In this document: in pieces, positions 1 through 6,979 of the stretch
How positions within the stretch are numbered: position 1 is the stretch's first letter
How the letters are laid out: each line of letters opens with the position of its first letter
Assembly: GCA_030146295.1 (NCBI GenBank)
Contig: JASLCD010000134.1
Span: forward strand, 1-11,996
Direction: 5' to 3'
Length of the DNA: 11,996 nucleotides
Source: Chryseobacterium sp.
GTDB taxonomy: Bacteria > Bacteroidota > Bacteroidia > Flavobacteriales > Weeksellaceae
The notes under the pieces: model-generated
What the model was told of the DNA's origin: nothing
The model's input: only the letters and a program-made list of their open reading frames with translations
Database searches by the model: none
Translations under genes and position numbers: made by a program

Positions 1-506
1 TCTGAAACTTTTCCATTTTCAATTTTATAGGTTAAATACTGATAATAATCTACTTTTAAACCTTTTACCTCTTTTGGCATCCAGCCATCGAGTGATTTTG
101 TAAACTGCAGCAGCTTATTTTCCAATTCTTCATCCAGGGTGGTTTCTATCAGATCCGGGCTCATATGCTGTAACCTGAACATCCCTGTCTTTCCTTCACA
201 ATTTACTAAAAATCTAACGGTAATATACCCGTTGATCTTCTTTTCAGAATATATATTTTCTTTTTCAAGTTTTTCTGTGATCGCAATCTTTTCGCCTTTG
301 TAGCTAAATTCCTTTGTACCCTGATAATACTGAAAGCTGAAATGTCCCCATTTTTCTGAGCCACACTTCTTAAAGCCCGCATCATCCAACGTTTTATCAA
401 ATTCGATATCTCCTACTGTGGCAGGGTATTTTTTTGCATTCTTTTCAGTCTGGCATGCTACCAGAACAAAGGAAAATATTGCAAAAAAACAAATTGTTTT
501 GACCAA
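1..506 (-). CDS. Lipoprotein with TonB-C-like region, partial (C-terminus beyond window edge)
   Basis: An open frame begins 9 bases after the miaB stop and stays open to the window edge (168 codons). No ATG exists between the in-frame miaB stop and the lipobox, so a TTG at 504-506 is the likeliest start. The N-terminus reads as a lipoprotein signal: Lys3, a hydrophobic stretch, then the lipobox LVAC with Cys18, so the mature protein should be membrane anchored and exported. After a Lys-rich linker come residues like DIEFDKTLDDAGF, then a segment ITVRFLVNCEGKTG followed by LDGWMPKEVKG and YLTYKI. That order of strand, G-x-(T/V), W-x-P and final strand resembles the TonB C-terminal fold and the three exported proteins at 2053-3640. 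There is no TonB proline-rich periplasmic arm or N-terminal anchor helix, so energy transduction is not implied. Function unknown. Probably cotranscribed with miaB. Confidence 0.7.
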   Translation of the reverse strand, partial: MVKTICFFAIFSFVLVACQTEKNAKKYPATVGDIEFDKTLDDAGFKKCGSEKWGHFSFQYYQGTKEFSYKGEKIAITEKLEKENIYSEKKINGYITVRFLVNCEGKTGMFRLQHMSPDLIETTLDEELENKLLQFTKSLDGWMPKEVKGLKVDYYQYLTYKIENGKVS

Positions 507-515
507 AACTTGCTC

Positions 516-1952
516 TTATTCCGCTGTTCTCCCTAAAAGTGTGCCTTGTGTATTGTCATAGACAAAAACGTTCACAATGTCACCTATTTTCTGGCCTTCA
601 AGCTGATCAAAGACACATACGGCATTCTGAGAATTTCTTCCTTTCCATTGGTTTTTGTTCTTTTTGGAAATTCCTTCAATCAGAATCTTGTGTATTCTTC
701 CAACATAAGATTTCATTCTTTGTTTTGAAAGCTCGCCCTGAAGTGCAATAACCTCAGCAAGACGTCTCTGCTTCACATCAGCCGGAATATTGTCTTCCAT
801 TTTTTTGTGAGCCGGGGTTCCCGGTCTTTCTGAATAAGCAAACATATAACCGTAGTCATATTCCACTTCTCTCATCAGACTTAAGGTATCCTGGTGATCT
901 TCTTCTGTTTCATTACAGAACCCAACGATCATATCCTGAGAAAAAGATACATCAGGAACAATTTCCTTGGCTTTCCTGATCAGATCAAGGTATTCTTCGC
1001 GGGTATGTTGTCTGTTCATTGCTTCAAGCATATTATTGCTTCCGCTTTGTACAGGAAGATGTACATATTTACAGATATTTTCGTGTTTTGCCATCATTCT
1101 GAAAACATCCAGATTCATATCCTGTGGATTTGAAGTGGAAAATCTGATTCTCAGTTCCGGAACTGCTTTCGCGACCAAGTCAAGAAGCTGGGCAAAGGTA
1201 ACGGCTGTTGCTTTCTGCATTTCAGAAGCTTTGGCAAAATCTTTTTTAGGCCCTCCTCCATACCAAAGGTAAGAGTCTACATTTTGTCCTAAAAGGGTAA
1301 TTTCTTTATATCCGCTGTTGGCAAGATCCTTACATTCATCAATAATAGAGTGTGGATCACGGCTTCTTTCTCTTCCTCTGGTAAAGGGAACCACGCAGAA
1401 TGTACACATATTATCGCAGCCTCTGGTAATTGTAACAAAGGCCGTAACACCGTTTCCGCCTAAACGAACCGGATTGATATCTGCATAGGTTTCTTCTTTG
1501 GAAAGGATTACATTGATGGCATCTCTTCCATCATCGGTTTCTTTTAAAAGATTGGGTAAATCTCTATAGGCATCGGGTCCTACCACAAGATCAACCAGTT
1601 GTTCTTCTTCTAAGAATTTGGTTTTCAGTCTTTCTGCCATACAACCCAAAACACCCACCGTCATATTCGGTTTTTCTTTTTTCAGGTTTTTGAACTGGGA
1701 AAGCCGCATTCTCACAGTCTGCTCTGCTTTTTCTCGGATGGAACATGTATTTAAAAGAATCAGGTCTGCTTCTTCTACCTTCATTGTTGTATTATATCCT
1801 TGTTCATTAAGGATAGAGGCAACAATTTCAGAGTCAGAGAAATTCATCTGACAGCCATAGCTTTCTAAAAACAGTTTTTTAGAATTTTCCGGTCTTTCAG
1901 CAATGGCAAAAGCTTCGCCCTGTTTCGTCTCGTCTATATATTTTTCCTGCAC
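516..1952 (-). CDS. miaB: tRNA-2-methylthio-N6-dimethylallyladenosine synthase MiaB
   Basis: Radical-SAM methylthiotransferase that converts i6A37 to ms2i6A37 in tRNAs reading UNN codons, in the cytoplasm. Numbering from an upstream TTG at 1961, the N-terminal UPF0004 domain carries the three auxiliary-cluster cysteines C37 (SYGCQMN), C73 (NTCSIRE) and C107 (LGCMAE). The radical-SAM motif is RGCDNMCTFC with C182, C186 and C189. A TRAM RNA-binding domain follows from about residue 418 to the end. A charged insertion with YGGGPKK near residues 230-255 lengthens the usual core. There is no in-frame ATG: GTG at 1950-1952 (protein begins V/M-QEKYIDE) and TTG at 1959-1961 are the only usual alternatives. 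I chose GTG by recollection of flavobacterial homologues starting near MQEKYID. A -7 element lies at 2002-2009, and a lipoprotein gene follows 9 bases after the stop. Identification is secure; the start is uncertain. Confidence 0.96.
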   Translation of the reverse strand: MQEKYIDETKQGEAFAIAERPENSKKLFLESYGCQMNFSDSEIVASILNEQGYNTTMKVEEADLILLNTCSIREKAEQTVRMRLSQFKNLKKEKPNMTVGVLGCMAERLKTKFLEEEQLVDLVVGPDAYRDLPNLLKETDDGRDAINVILSKEETYADINPVRLGGNGVTAFVTITRGCDNMCTFCVVPFTRGRERSRDPHSIIDECKDLANSGYKEITLLGQNVDSYLWYGGGPKKDFAKASEMQKATAVTFAQLLDLVAKAVPELRIRFSTSNPQDMNLDVFRMMAKHENICKYVHLPVQSGSNNMLEAMNRQHTREEYLDLIRKAKEIVPDVSFSQDMIVGFCNETEEDHQDTLSLMREVEYDYGYMFAYSERPGTPAHKKMEDNIPADVKQRRLAEVIALQGELSKQRMKSYVGRIHKILIEGISKKNKNQWKGRNSQNAVCVFDQLEGQKIGDIVNVFVYDNTQGTLLGRTAE

Positions 1953-2001
1953 GATAATCAATTTAAGATCCGCAATTTTAAATTACGAACAAATAAGTTT
2001 G

Positions 2002-2009
2002 CAAAGATA
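2002..2009 (-). promoter_or_regulatory. miaB: Bacteroidota -7 promoter element for miaB
   Basis: Minus strand reads TATCTTTG, an exact match to TAnnTTTG, about 50 bases upstream of the chosen miaB start. No clear TTG -33 box sits 19-21 bases upstream. The position where it would be is close to the palindrome at 2020-2032. Confidence 0.55.
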
Positions 2010-2019
2010 CAAAATATTG

Positions 2020-2032
2020 TGACAGAATGTCA
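2020..2032. promoter_or_regulatory. Short palindrome TGACA-gaa-TGTCA upstream of miaB
   Basis: Perfect 5-base arms with a 3-base centre, located just upstream of the miaB -7 element and 20 bases after the end of the TonB-C-like operon. No T-run follows on the minus strand, so it does not look like a terminator. It could be an operator, but an arm this short can arise by chance. Confidence 0.3.
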
Positions 2033-2052
2033 GCGCTATTATTTTAACAAAA

Positions 2053-2748
2053 TCATAAAGTTACACTCATTGTGAAACTGGATGTTATTGGAACGCTCCG
2101 GAAAGATTCCGGCTGCCATTTTTCGGTAATCTGCTCTACAGCTTTCATGACCTTGTTTTTGATATCACCCTGTAAATCATCAGGTTGTATTCTAATATCA
2201 TGTAGAACACCTTCCTGATTAACTTTAAATTGTATTTCAGCTGTTACTCCATCTGCATTTCTGATGTTCTGGTTTTTCAGATTCGTGATCAGACGGTTTC
2301 GGAATTCTCCCATTCCGCCGGGAAATTCAGCATATTTATGTAACCCTTGCGTTGTATAATTTTCTTTAAAGTTGTCAAAATAATCGATAGGATAGAAAAT
2401 AATGGAAACATATTTCTGTACATCCGCACCTTTTTTCCATTTCTTTAGCCTGTTTATTTCATCGAGAGCCTTTACAAATACGGTTGTAGGGCAATTATCA
2501 GAAAGAGTTTTATTAATAATTTTAGCCTGTCCTTTTTCGATTTCAAGTTCAGCCAGAAACATTTCAGACATTCTGTTATTGCAATGCTCTGAATGACTTT
2601 CAATCAGAACTCTATTCAAATCTTTATAAAACTGTACAGCACCTCCTTTGTAAGGATTCATATCACCTTGAAGAAGATCAAATGTCTGCGCTTTTCCTGC
2701 AGCACAAACCAAAATCAGGCCCATTAACTGTAGAATTTTTCTAATCAT
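2053..2748 (-). CDS. Exported protein with two tandem TonB-C-like units
   Basis: 231 residues from ATG 2746-2748. This start gives an 8-base overlap with the stop of the upstream gene and a clean signal peptide (MIRK, hydrophobic core LMGLILVCAAG, KAQ cleavage near residue 21). Two in-frame ATGs further upstream add only up to seven residues and no better signal. The mature part seems to hold two related halves. The first has YKGG (residues 33-36), a strand FLAELEIEKGQ and KKWKKG with W104. The second has EFPGG (141-145), VTAEIQFKVNQEGVLHDIRI (168-187) and EKWQPES with W211, ending in an SFTMSVTL strand. The second half matches the TonB C-terminal layout and the two upstream paralogues; the first is more diverged. 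Last gene of a tight operon, probably translationally coupled. Periplasmic or secreted; function unknown. Confidence 0.85.
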   Translation of the reverse strand: MIRKILQLMGLILVCAAGKAQTFDLLQGDMNPYKGGAVQFYKDLNRVLIESHSEHCNNRMSEMFLAELEIEKGQAKIINKTLSDNCPTTVFVKALDEINRLKKWKKGADVQKYVSIIFYPIDYFDNFKENYTTQGLHKYAEFPGGMGEFRNRLITNLKNQNIRNADGVTAEIQFKVNQEGVLHDIRIQPDDLQGDIKNKVMKAVEQITEKWQPESFRSVPITSSFTMSVTL

Positions 2749-3154
2749 GATCATAGGTATTGTTATCAAACCTGATTTTCATTATCATTTTAGAGTCTAC
2801 CGGAACACCATTTTTGGTAGCTGGTTTCCACTTTCCTTTTACCTTTTTGGCGGCATACTTCATATCATCGATAAAAGTTTCGCTGTTTTTGAACTTAGGA
2901 AGAATGTCCACTTTATCAACCTTCCCTTTCGGATCGATATTAAAGACAAAAGTAACTTCTCCTTTAATTGCATATAGAGCCACATCAATATAGGCGTGAA
3001 CCATGTTCAAAAACTCTTTTCTAAAGGCATCATCACCTCCCGGGAATTCTGCTTTTTGAAAATCTGCACCATACTGATATTGAGCCGTTGTTTCCTGAGA
3101 GAACCCTTTAAAACCAAAAAGAAATAAGGATAAAATTAAAAGATACTTTTTCAT
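2741..3154 (-). CDS. Small exported TonB-C-like protein
   Basis: 137 residues. MKKYLLILSLFLFGFKGFSQ is a typical flavobacterial signal peptide with cleavage after about residue 20. The mature protein is essentially one domain: EFPGG (36-40), GEVTFVFNIDPKGKVDKV (65-82), a helix around IDDMKYAAKKVKG (95-107), KWKPATKNGVPVD (108-120) and a final strand MIMKIRF. This order of P-G-G, a strand with D-x-x-G-K-V, W-x-P-A and G-x-P-V followed by a strand is that of the TonB C-terminal domain family. It lacks the membrane anchor and proline-rich spacer of true TonB. Against the upstream gene it shows 35 identities over 91 ungapped positions (hand counted, about 38%). It starts 3 bases after the upstream stop, and its stop overlaps the next gene by 8 bases. 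Function unknown. Confidence 0.88.
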   Translation of the reverse strand: MKKYLLILSLFLFGFKGFSQETTAQYQYGADFQKAEFPGGDDAFRKEFLNMVHAYIDVALYAIKGEVTFVFNIDPKGKVDKVDILPKFKNSETFIDDMKYAAKKVKGKWKPATKNGVPVDSKMIMKIRFDNNTYDHD

Positions 3155-3157
3155 TTG

Positions 3158-3640
3158 CTAATCGATATCAGCTGACATTGAAGAGAAGTTCATTTTCACT
3201 TTGATCTGTGAAGCTACAGGCTGTCCGTTACAAGATGCCGGAGTCCAGTTTTTCTTTATTCTCCTCACGACATACTGCATATCATCAAAAAAAACCTGAC
3301 TGTTGGTTACTTTGGGCATCCCTTTTACATCCACTACTTTTCCGTTGGCATCAAGTACCAGGGTAAAAGTAAAGTCACCTGTAAGGGCATAGAAATCAGA
3401 ATTCAGATAAGCATACATATACTTGTTCAGAATATCTTTATAAGCGGCAACACCACCTTCATAAGCTGCCGGTTTAAAATCACTGCATTTCACAGCAACC
3501 TGCATAAACGGCTCTTTAATATCTATTTTTAAAAGATTTTTATTGCTTTCTCTGATGAAAGAATCATCACGCTCTTCCTGATCCTGTGCAAATGAAAAAT
3601 TCGCTGCACATAAGGCTAAAAATAAAAATATCGTTCTCAT
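3158..3640 (-). CDS. Small exported TonB-C-like protein, first gene of operon
   Basis: 160 residues from ATG 3638-3640. A longer open frame reaches 3715, but that extension would run through the -7 element at 3663-3670 and into the terminator hairpin, so the internal ATG is chosen. It also yields a clean signal peptide, MRTIFLFLALCAANFSFAQ. A mature N-terminal linker of about 40 residues precedes EGG (61-63). Then follow GDFTFTLVLDANGKVVDV (88-105), DDMQYVVRRIKK (119-130), NWTPASCNGQPV (131-142) and the strand IKVKMNF. Two cysteines, C52 and C137, remain in the mature protein and could form a disulfide. It is a paralogue of the next gene, about 38% identical over the shared 91-residue domain. 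Function unknown. Confidence 0.87.
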   Translation of the reverse strand: MRTIFLFLALCAANFSFAQDQEERDDSFIRESNKNLLKIDIKEPFMQVAVKCSDFKPAAYEGGVAAYKDILNKYMYAYLNSDFYALTGDFTFTLVLDANGKVVDVKGMPKVTNSQVFFDDMQYVVRRIKKNWTPASCNGQPVASQIKVKMNFSSMSADID

Positions 3641-3662
3641 AATTTTGTTTTCTAATAATAGA

Positions 3663-3670
3663 CAAAGGTA
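3663..3670 (-). promoter_or_regulatory. -7 promoter element for the TonB-C-like operon
   Basis: Minus strand reads TACCTTTG, an exact TAnnTTTG match, 22 bases upstream of the ATG at 3640. This would give a 5' leader of roughly 15-17 bases. No convincing -33 TTG is present at the usual distance. Confidence 0.55.
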
Positions 3671-3688
3671 AATATTTAGCTCATTTAT

Positions 3689-3723
3689 AAAAAAGAAAAA
3701 CTTCACGCAAAGCATGAAGTTTT
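3689..3723 (-). terminator. Rho-independent terminator after the PoxB-like gene
   Basis: On the minus strand, a 9-base arm AAAACTTCA at 3715-3723 pairs with TGAAGTTTT at 3697-3705. The loop is 9 bases, and the strand continues as TTTTTCTTTTTT. It lies 50 bases past the stop at 3774 and just upstream of the operon promoter at 3663, so it should insulate the two units. Confidence 0.75.
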
Positions 3724-3773
3724 ACATAGAGGTTCTGAATTCCATCGCCTCTTTGATTGTATTTCTTATGGTC

Positions 3774-5507
3774 TTACAGGAGGCCTTTGATATGCTTATA
3801 ATTGCTCTTCACCGTTTCAAAAACCTCATCCATTTTACCACCCAGCATGAGCTGTGCCATAGATTTTGTCATCCCCATGATCTGATCAAACTCAATTTTA
3901 GGAGGAAGTGCAAGTGCATTGGGATTGGTAAAAATATTAAGAAGATAAGGGCCGTTGTGATCCAAACATTCTTTGATGGCACTTTCTACCTCTTCAGGAA
4001 GGTGTACATTCTTACCTGGATAACCCATTGCATGGGCCACCATTGCAAAATCAGGATTGATCATATCTGTTTCATTATCCGGCATTCCGCCCACTTCCAT
4101 TTCCAGCTTTACCATTCCGAGAGCTCTGTTGTTGAAAACGATCAGTTTTACTGGTAATTTATACTGGAAAATAGTTGCCATATCTCCCAGCAGCATAGAT
4201 AATCCTCCGTCCCCGCACATTGCAATTATCTGTTTTTCCGGATGTGATAATGCTGCTCCGATGGCCATAGGCATTGCATTGGCCATTGATCCGTGATTAA
4301 AGGAACCCAGCATCTTTCTTTCACCTGTTCCTGTAATAAAACGGGCTCCCCATACACAGCACATGCCGGTATCAACAGTAAAAACAGCATCTTTTTTAGC
4401 AAGCTTGTCCAAAGTATGCGCAACATATTCCGGCTGAATTGCATTCTCTTTTCCAAAGTCTTTTACATATTCTAACTGATTTTCTTTTACTTTATCATAA
4501 AACGCAAGCTGCTCATTCAGGAAGTGCACGTCTGTTTTTTCTTCCAATAAAGGCAGTAATGCTTTTATCGTTTCTTTGACATCTCCTGCAAGACCTAATT
4601 CCAGTTTTGCTCTTCGCCCCAATCGTTCCGGGCTTTCATCTATCTGTACAATTTTATTTTTTAAAGGCATGAATTTCTGGTATGGAAAATCGGTTCCTAA
4701 AAGAAGGACCAGATCTGCTTCGTGCATTGCATGATATGCGGAAGGGAAACCCAGCAGCCCTGTAAGCCCCACTTCATTAGGATTATTTGGCTGAATCGCC
4801 ATTTTGCCACGGAATGAATATCCTACAGGCGCTTTTAAAAGGTTTGACAATGTTATAACTTCGGCACTTGCCTCCCCTGCTCCAACTCCACAGTATAAAG
4901 TTACTTTTTTGCTGTTGTTCACCAATGCTGCAAGCTGTTTCAATTCATCATCTGAAGGTCTTATAACAGGATTGGTTTTAAAAATCTGGGTGGAAGTAGA
5001 TCCTTCTTCTGCATCCAGTTCGGAAATATCTCCCGGAAGCCCTATCACGGCTACACCTTTCTTTGAAATAGCATGCTGAATAGCGGTTTGAACAGTTCTC
5101 TGCACCTGTTCCGGACGTGTAATCATCTGATTATAATAACTGCAGTCATCAAACAGTTTTATAGTATTGGTCTCCTGGAAGTAGTCCATTCCCATTTCCT
5201 CACTGGGAATGGTGGAAGCAATCACCAGCATGGGAACGTGAGATCTGTGTGCTTCATACACTCCATTGATGAGATGAACGTGTCCCGGGCCACAACTCCC
5301 TGCGCAAACTGCCAAGCCATCAAGCTCTGCTTCTGCCGCCGCTGCATAAGCGCCTACCTCTTCATGCCGCACATGGATCCACTGGATGCTGCTTTTTTTG
5401 ACAGCAATATTCAGATGATTGAGGCTGTCACCGGTTACTGCATAAATTCTTTTCACATTGGCATTTTCGAGCATTTCAACAATCTGCTCTGCGATGTTTT
5501 TTGCCAT
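3774..5507 (-). CDS. PoxB-like thiamine-diphosphate pyruvate oxidase/dehydrogenase
   Basis: 577 residues, close to E. coli PoxB (572). PoxB oxidises pyruvate to acetate and CO2 using ThDP and FAD and passes electrons to membrane quinone. Visible landmarks are the N-terminal ThDP pyrimidine domain with VTGDSLN (24-30), RHEEV with catalytic Glu49, and CAGSCGPGHVHLINGVYEAHRSHVP in two pieces (68-80, 81-92). FQETN (110-114) and LPGD (157-160) follow, then a central FAD-type domain (about 185-345). The C-terminal ThDP domain has the GDG motif at 432-434 ending in NN at 459-460. The tail beyond residue 545 is amphipathic, as in the PoxB membrane-binding segment. Pyruvate:quinone oxidoreductase is the best guess; a pyruvate oxidase making acetyl phosphate or another 2-oxoacid enzyme cannot be excluded. 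It is a single-gene unit with its own -7 element (5581-5588) and terminator (3689-3723). Confidence 0.88.
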   Translation of the reverse strand: MAKNIAEQIVEMLENANVKRIYAVTGDSLNHLNIAVKKSSIQWIHVRHEEVGAYAAAAEAELDGLAVCAGSCGPGHVHLINGVYEAHRSHVPMLVIASTIPSEEMGMDYFQETNTIKLFDDCSYYNQMITRPEQVQRTVQTAIQHAISKKGVAVIGLPGDISELDAEEGSTSTQIFKTNPVIRPSDDELKQLAALVNNSKKVTLYCGVGAGEASAEVITLSNLLKAPVGYSFRGKMAIQPNNPNEVGLTGLLGFPSAYHAMHEADLVLLLGTDFPYQKFMPLKNKIVQIDESPERLGRRAKLELGLAGDVKETIKALLPLLEEKTDVHFLNEQLAFYDKVKENQLEYVKDFGKENAIQPEYVAHTLDKLAKKDAVFTVDTGMCCVWGARFITGTGERKMLGSFNHGSMANAMPMAIGAALSHPEKQIIAMCGDGGLSMLLGDMATIFQYKLPVKLIVFNNRALGMVKLEMEVGGMPDNETDMINPDFAMVAHAMGYPGKNVHLPEEVESAIKECLDHNGPYLLNIFTNPNALALPPKIEFDQIMGMTKSMAQLMLGGKMDEVFETVKSNYKHIKGLL

Positions 5508-5580
5508 AATTACTCTGTTTTGGTGGTTGTTTTTTGGTGAATATAGTATTTGAAAAGGATAATAACCTTCCTATTTCTAT

Positions 5581-5588
5581 CAAATTTA
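5581..5588 (-). promoter_or_regulatory. -7 promoter element for the PoxB-like gene
   Basis: Minus strand reads TAAATTTG, an exact TAnnTTTG match, leaving a leader of roughly 65-75 bases before the ATG at 5507. There is no clear -33 TTG at 19-21 bases. Confidence 0.5.
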
Positions 5589-5662
5589 GCTAATAAAGTT
5601 GAGACTCCATCCCTCACTCAATGTTAAAAACTTGTAATTTAATTTTGAATTCTTTTACCATT

Positions 5663-5697
5663 TAAACCTCACAGGTTTTGAAAACCTGTGAGGTTTA
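5663..5697. repeat. REP-like perfect palindrome, 17-base arms with 1-base centre
   Basis: Left arm TAAACCTCACAGGTTTT (5663-5679) and right arm AAAACCTGTGAGGTTTA (5681-5697) are exact reverse complements around a single G. It lies between the lysA terminator and the PoxB-like promoter, outside any gene. It is too symmetric and lacks a T-run in either direction, so it is not simply another terminator. I recall similar CCTCACAGG/CCTGTGAGG palindromes scattered between genes in flavobacteria, but only one copy is in this window. Confidence 0.6.
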
Positions 5698-5703
5698 GGT
5701 TAC

Positions 5704-5741
5704 CAGCAAAACAAAACAGCCACCCAAAAAGGCGGCTGTTT
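5704..5741 (-). terminator. Rho-independent terminator after lysA
   Basis: On the minus strand, AAACAGCC (5734-5741) pairs with GGCTGTTT (5714-5721). Two further G-C pairs form inside past one mismatch, and a T-rich TTTTGTTTTG tail follows. It begins 20 bases past the lysA stop. Confidence 0.7.
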
Positions 5742-5760
5742 ATATTATATGTTTCGGATT

Positions 5761-6963
5761 TTACATCACAACTTCGATCTGATTTCTCAATAAATCTTCA
5801 AACTCGTCTCTTTTACGGATCAAATGCGCTTTTCCATCCAAGAACAGTACTTCAGCAGGCTTTAATCTTGAGTTGAAGTTTGAACTCATTTCAAAACCAT
5901 ACGCTCCTGCATTATGGAAAGCAAGGATATCTCCTTCTCTTACTTCGTTCAGCTTTCTGTCCCATGCAAAGGTATCGGTCTCACAGATGTTTCCAACTAC
6001 CGTATAAATTCTTTCTGCTCCTTTCGGATTGGATAGGTTTTCAATCATGTGGTAAGAATCATAGAACATAGGACGGATAAGGTGGTTGAATCCGGAATTC
6101 ACACCTACAAAAACAGTAGCTGTTGTCTGCTTGATCACATTAGCTTTAACCAATAAGTATCCGCTTTTTCCAACCAAGAATTTTCCTGGTTCAAACCATA
6201 ATTCGAATTTCTTCCCGGTATTTTTTGAAAACTCAGAGATTACTTTTTCTACTTTTTTTCCTAATGTTTTAACGTCAGTCTCTTCTTCACTGTCCTGATA
6301 AGGGATTTTGAAACCACTTCCCATATCCAGATATTTCAGGTTCGGGAAATGCTCAGAAAGCTCCAACATGATATCCAAAGCCTGCAGAAATACATCAGGA
6401 TCTTTGATCTCGCTTCCTGTATGCATATGAAGCCCTTCCACATTCAGGTTGGTACTTTTCATTACTCTTTCGATGTGACGAACCTGGTGAATAGAAATAC
6501 CGAATTTACTGTCGATATGCCCCGTTGAAATTTTATAGTTACCTCCGGCAAAAATGTGCGGATTAATTCTTACTAAAATAGGATATGTATTTCCGTATTT
6601 GTTCCCGAATTGCTCAAGAATAGAAATGTTATCAATATTAATATGAACACCAAAAGTCATTGCTTCCTCTATCTCAGCCAAGTCAACACAATTGGGAGTA
6701 AACAGTATTTTTTCTTTTGGAAATCCTGCCTTTAATCCAAGTTTAACTTCATTAATAGATACACAATCCAAAGAAGCACCCAGGTTCTTGACATACTTAA
6801 GGATATTGATGTTTGTCAACGCCTTCGCTGCATAGAAGAACTTTGTATGTTTTAAAAAAGAAGATGTAAGTTTTTCATATTGAACTTTGATGGACTCCGC
6901 ATCATAAACGTACACCGGTGTGCCAAACTCATTGGCAATCTTTAGTAATTCTTTTGAATTCAT
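5761..6963 (-). CDS. lysA: Diaminopimelate decarboxylase LysA
   Basis: PLP enzyme that decarboxylates meso-2,6-diaminopimelate to L-lysine, the last step of the DAP pathway. It is a cytosolic fold-III alanine-racemase-type barrel. At 400 residues it has normal length. Landmarks are the PLP lysine K47 in FFYAAKALTN, HIDSKFGI (149-156), HMHTGSE (179-185), the glycine-rich LDMGSGF (212-218), EPGK (258-261), and CETD (327-330) with the catalytic cysteine from the partner subunit. NAGAYGFEMSSNFN (351-364) ends the active site. Substrate-relative ornithine and arginine decarboxylases of the same fold are less likely, because the CETD and SKFG contexts are LysA-like. The leader at 6964-7144 looks like a transcription attenuator with a Lys-rich reading frame, which would place the gene under control by lysine supply. 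It has its own terminator. Confidence 0.96.
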   Translation of the reverse strand: MNSKELLKIANEFGTPVYVYDAESIKVQYEKLTSSFLKHTKFFYAAKALTNINILKYVKNLGASLDCVSINEVKLGLKAGFPKEKILFTPNCVDLAEIEEAMTFGVHINIDNISILEQFGNKYGNTYPILVRINPHIFAGGNYKISTGHIDSKFGISIHQVRHIERVMKSTNLNVEGLHMHTGSEIKDPDVFLQALDIMLELSEHFPNLKYLDMGSGFKIPYQDSEEETDVKTLGKKVEKVISEFSKNTGKKFELWFEPGKFLVGKSGYLLVKANVIKQTTATVFVGVNSGFNHLIRPMFYDSYHMIENLSNPKGAERIYTVVGNICETDTFAWDRKLNEVREGDILAFHNAGAYGFEMSSNFNSRLKPAEVLFLDGKAHLIRKRDEFEDLLRNQIEVVM

Positions 6964-6979
6964 AATTTCATTTTAACAT

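Noticed and set aside
206..400. Minus-strand 64-codon open frame inside the left-edge lipoprotein gene
   Set aside because: A different minus-strand frame is open from 506 to the window edge, begins with a good lipoprotein signal and resembles the neighbouring proteins; this one is Lys/Arg-rich shadow sequence.
3641..3715. 25-codon N-terminal extension of the first TonB-C-like gene
   Set aside because: It would cover the promoter element at 3663-3670 and part of the PoxB terminator, and would destroy the clean signal peptide that starts at 3640.
4226..4456. Open frames of 60-155 codons on either strand within the PoxB-like, lysA, miaB and HerA-like genes
   Set aside because: All lie wholly or mostly inside genes with unambiguous conserved motifs and have no recognisable domains or start context.
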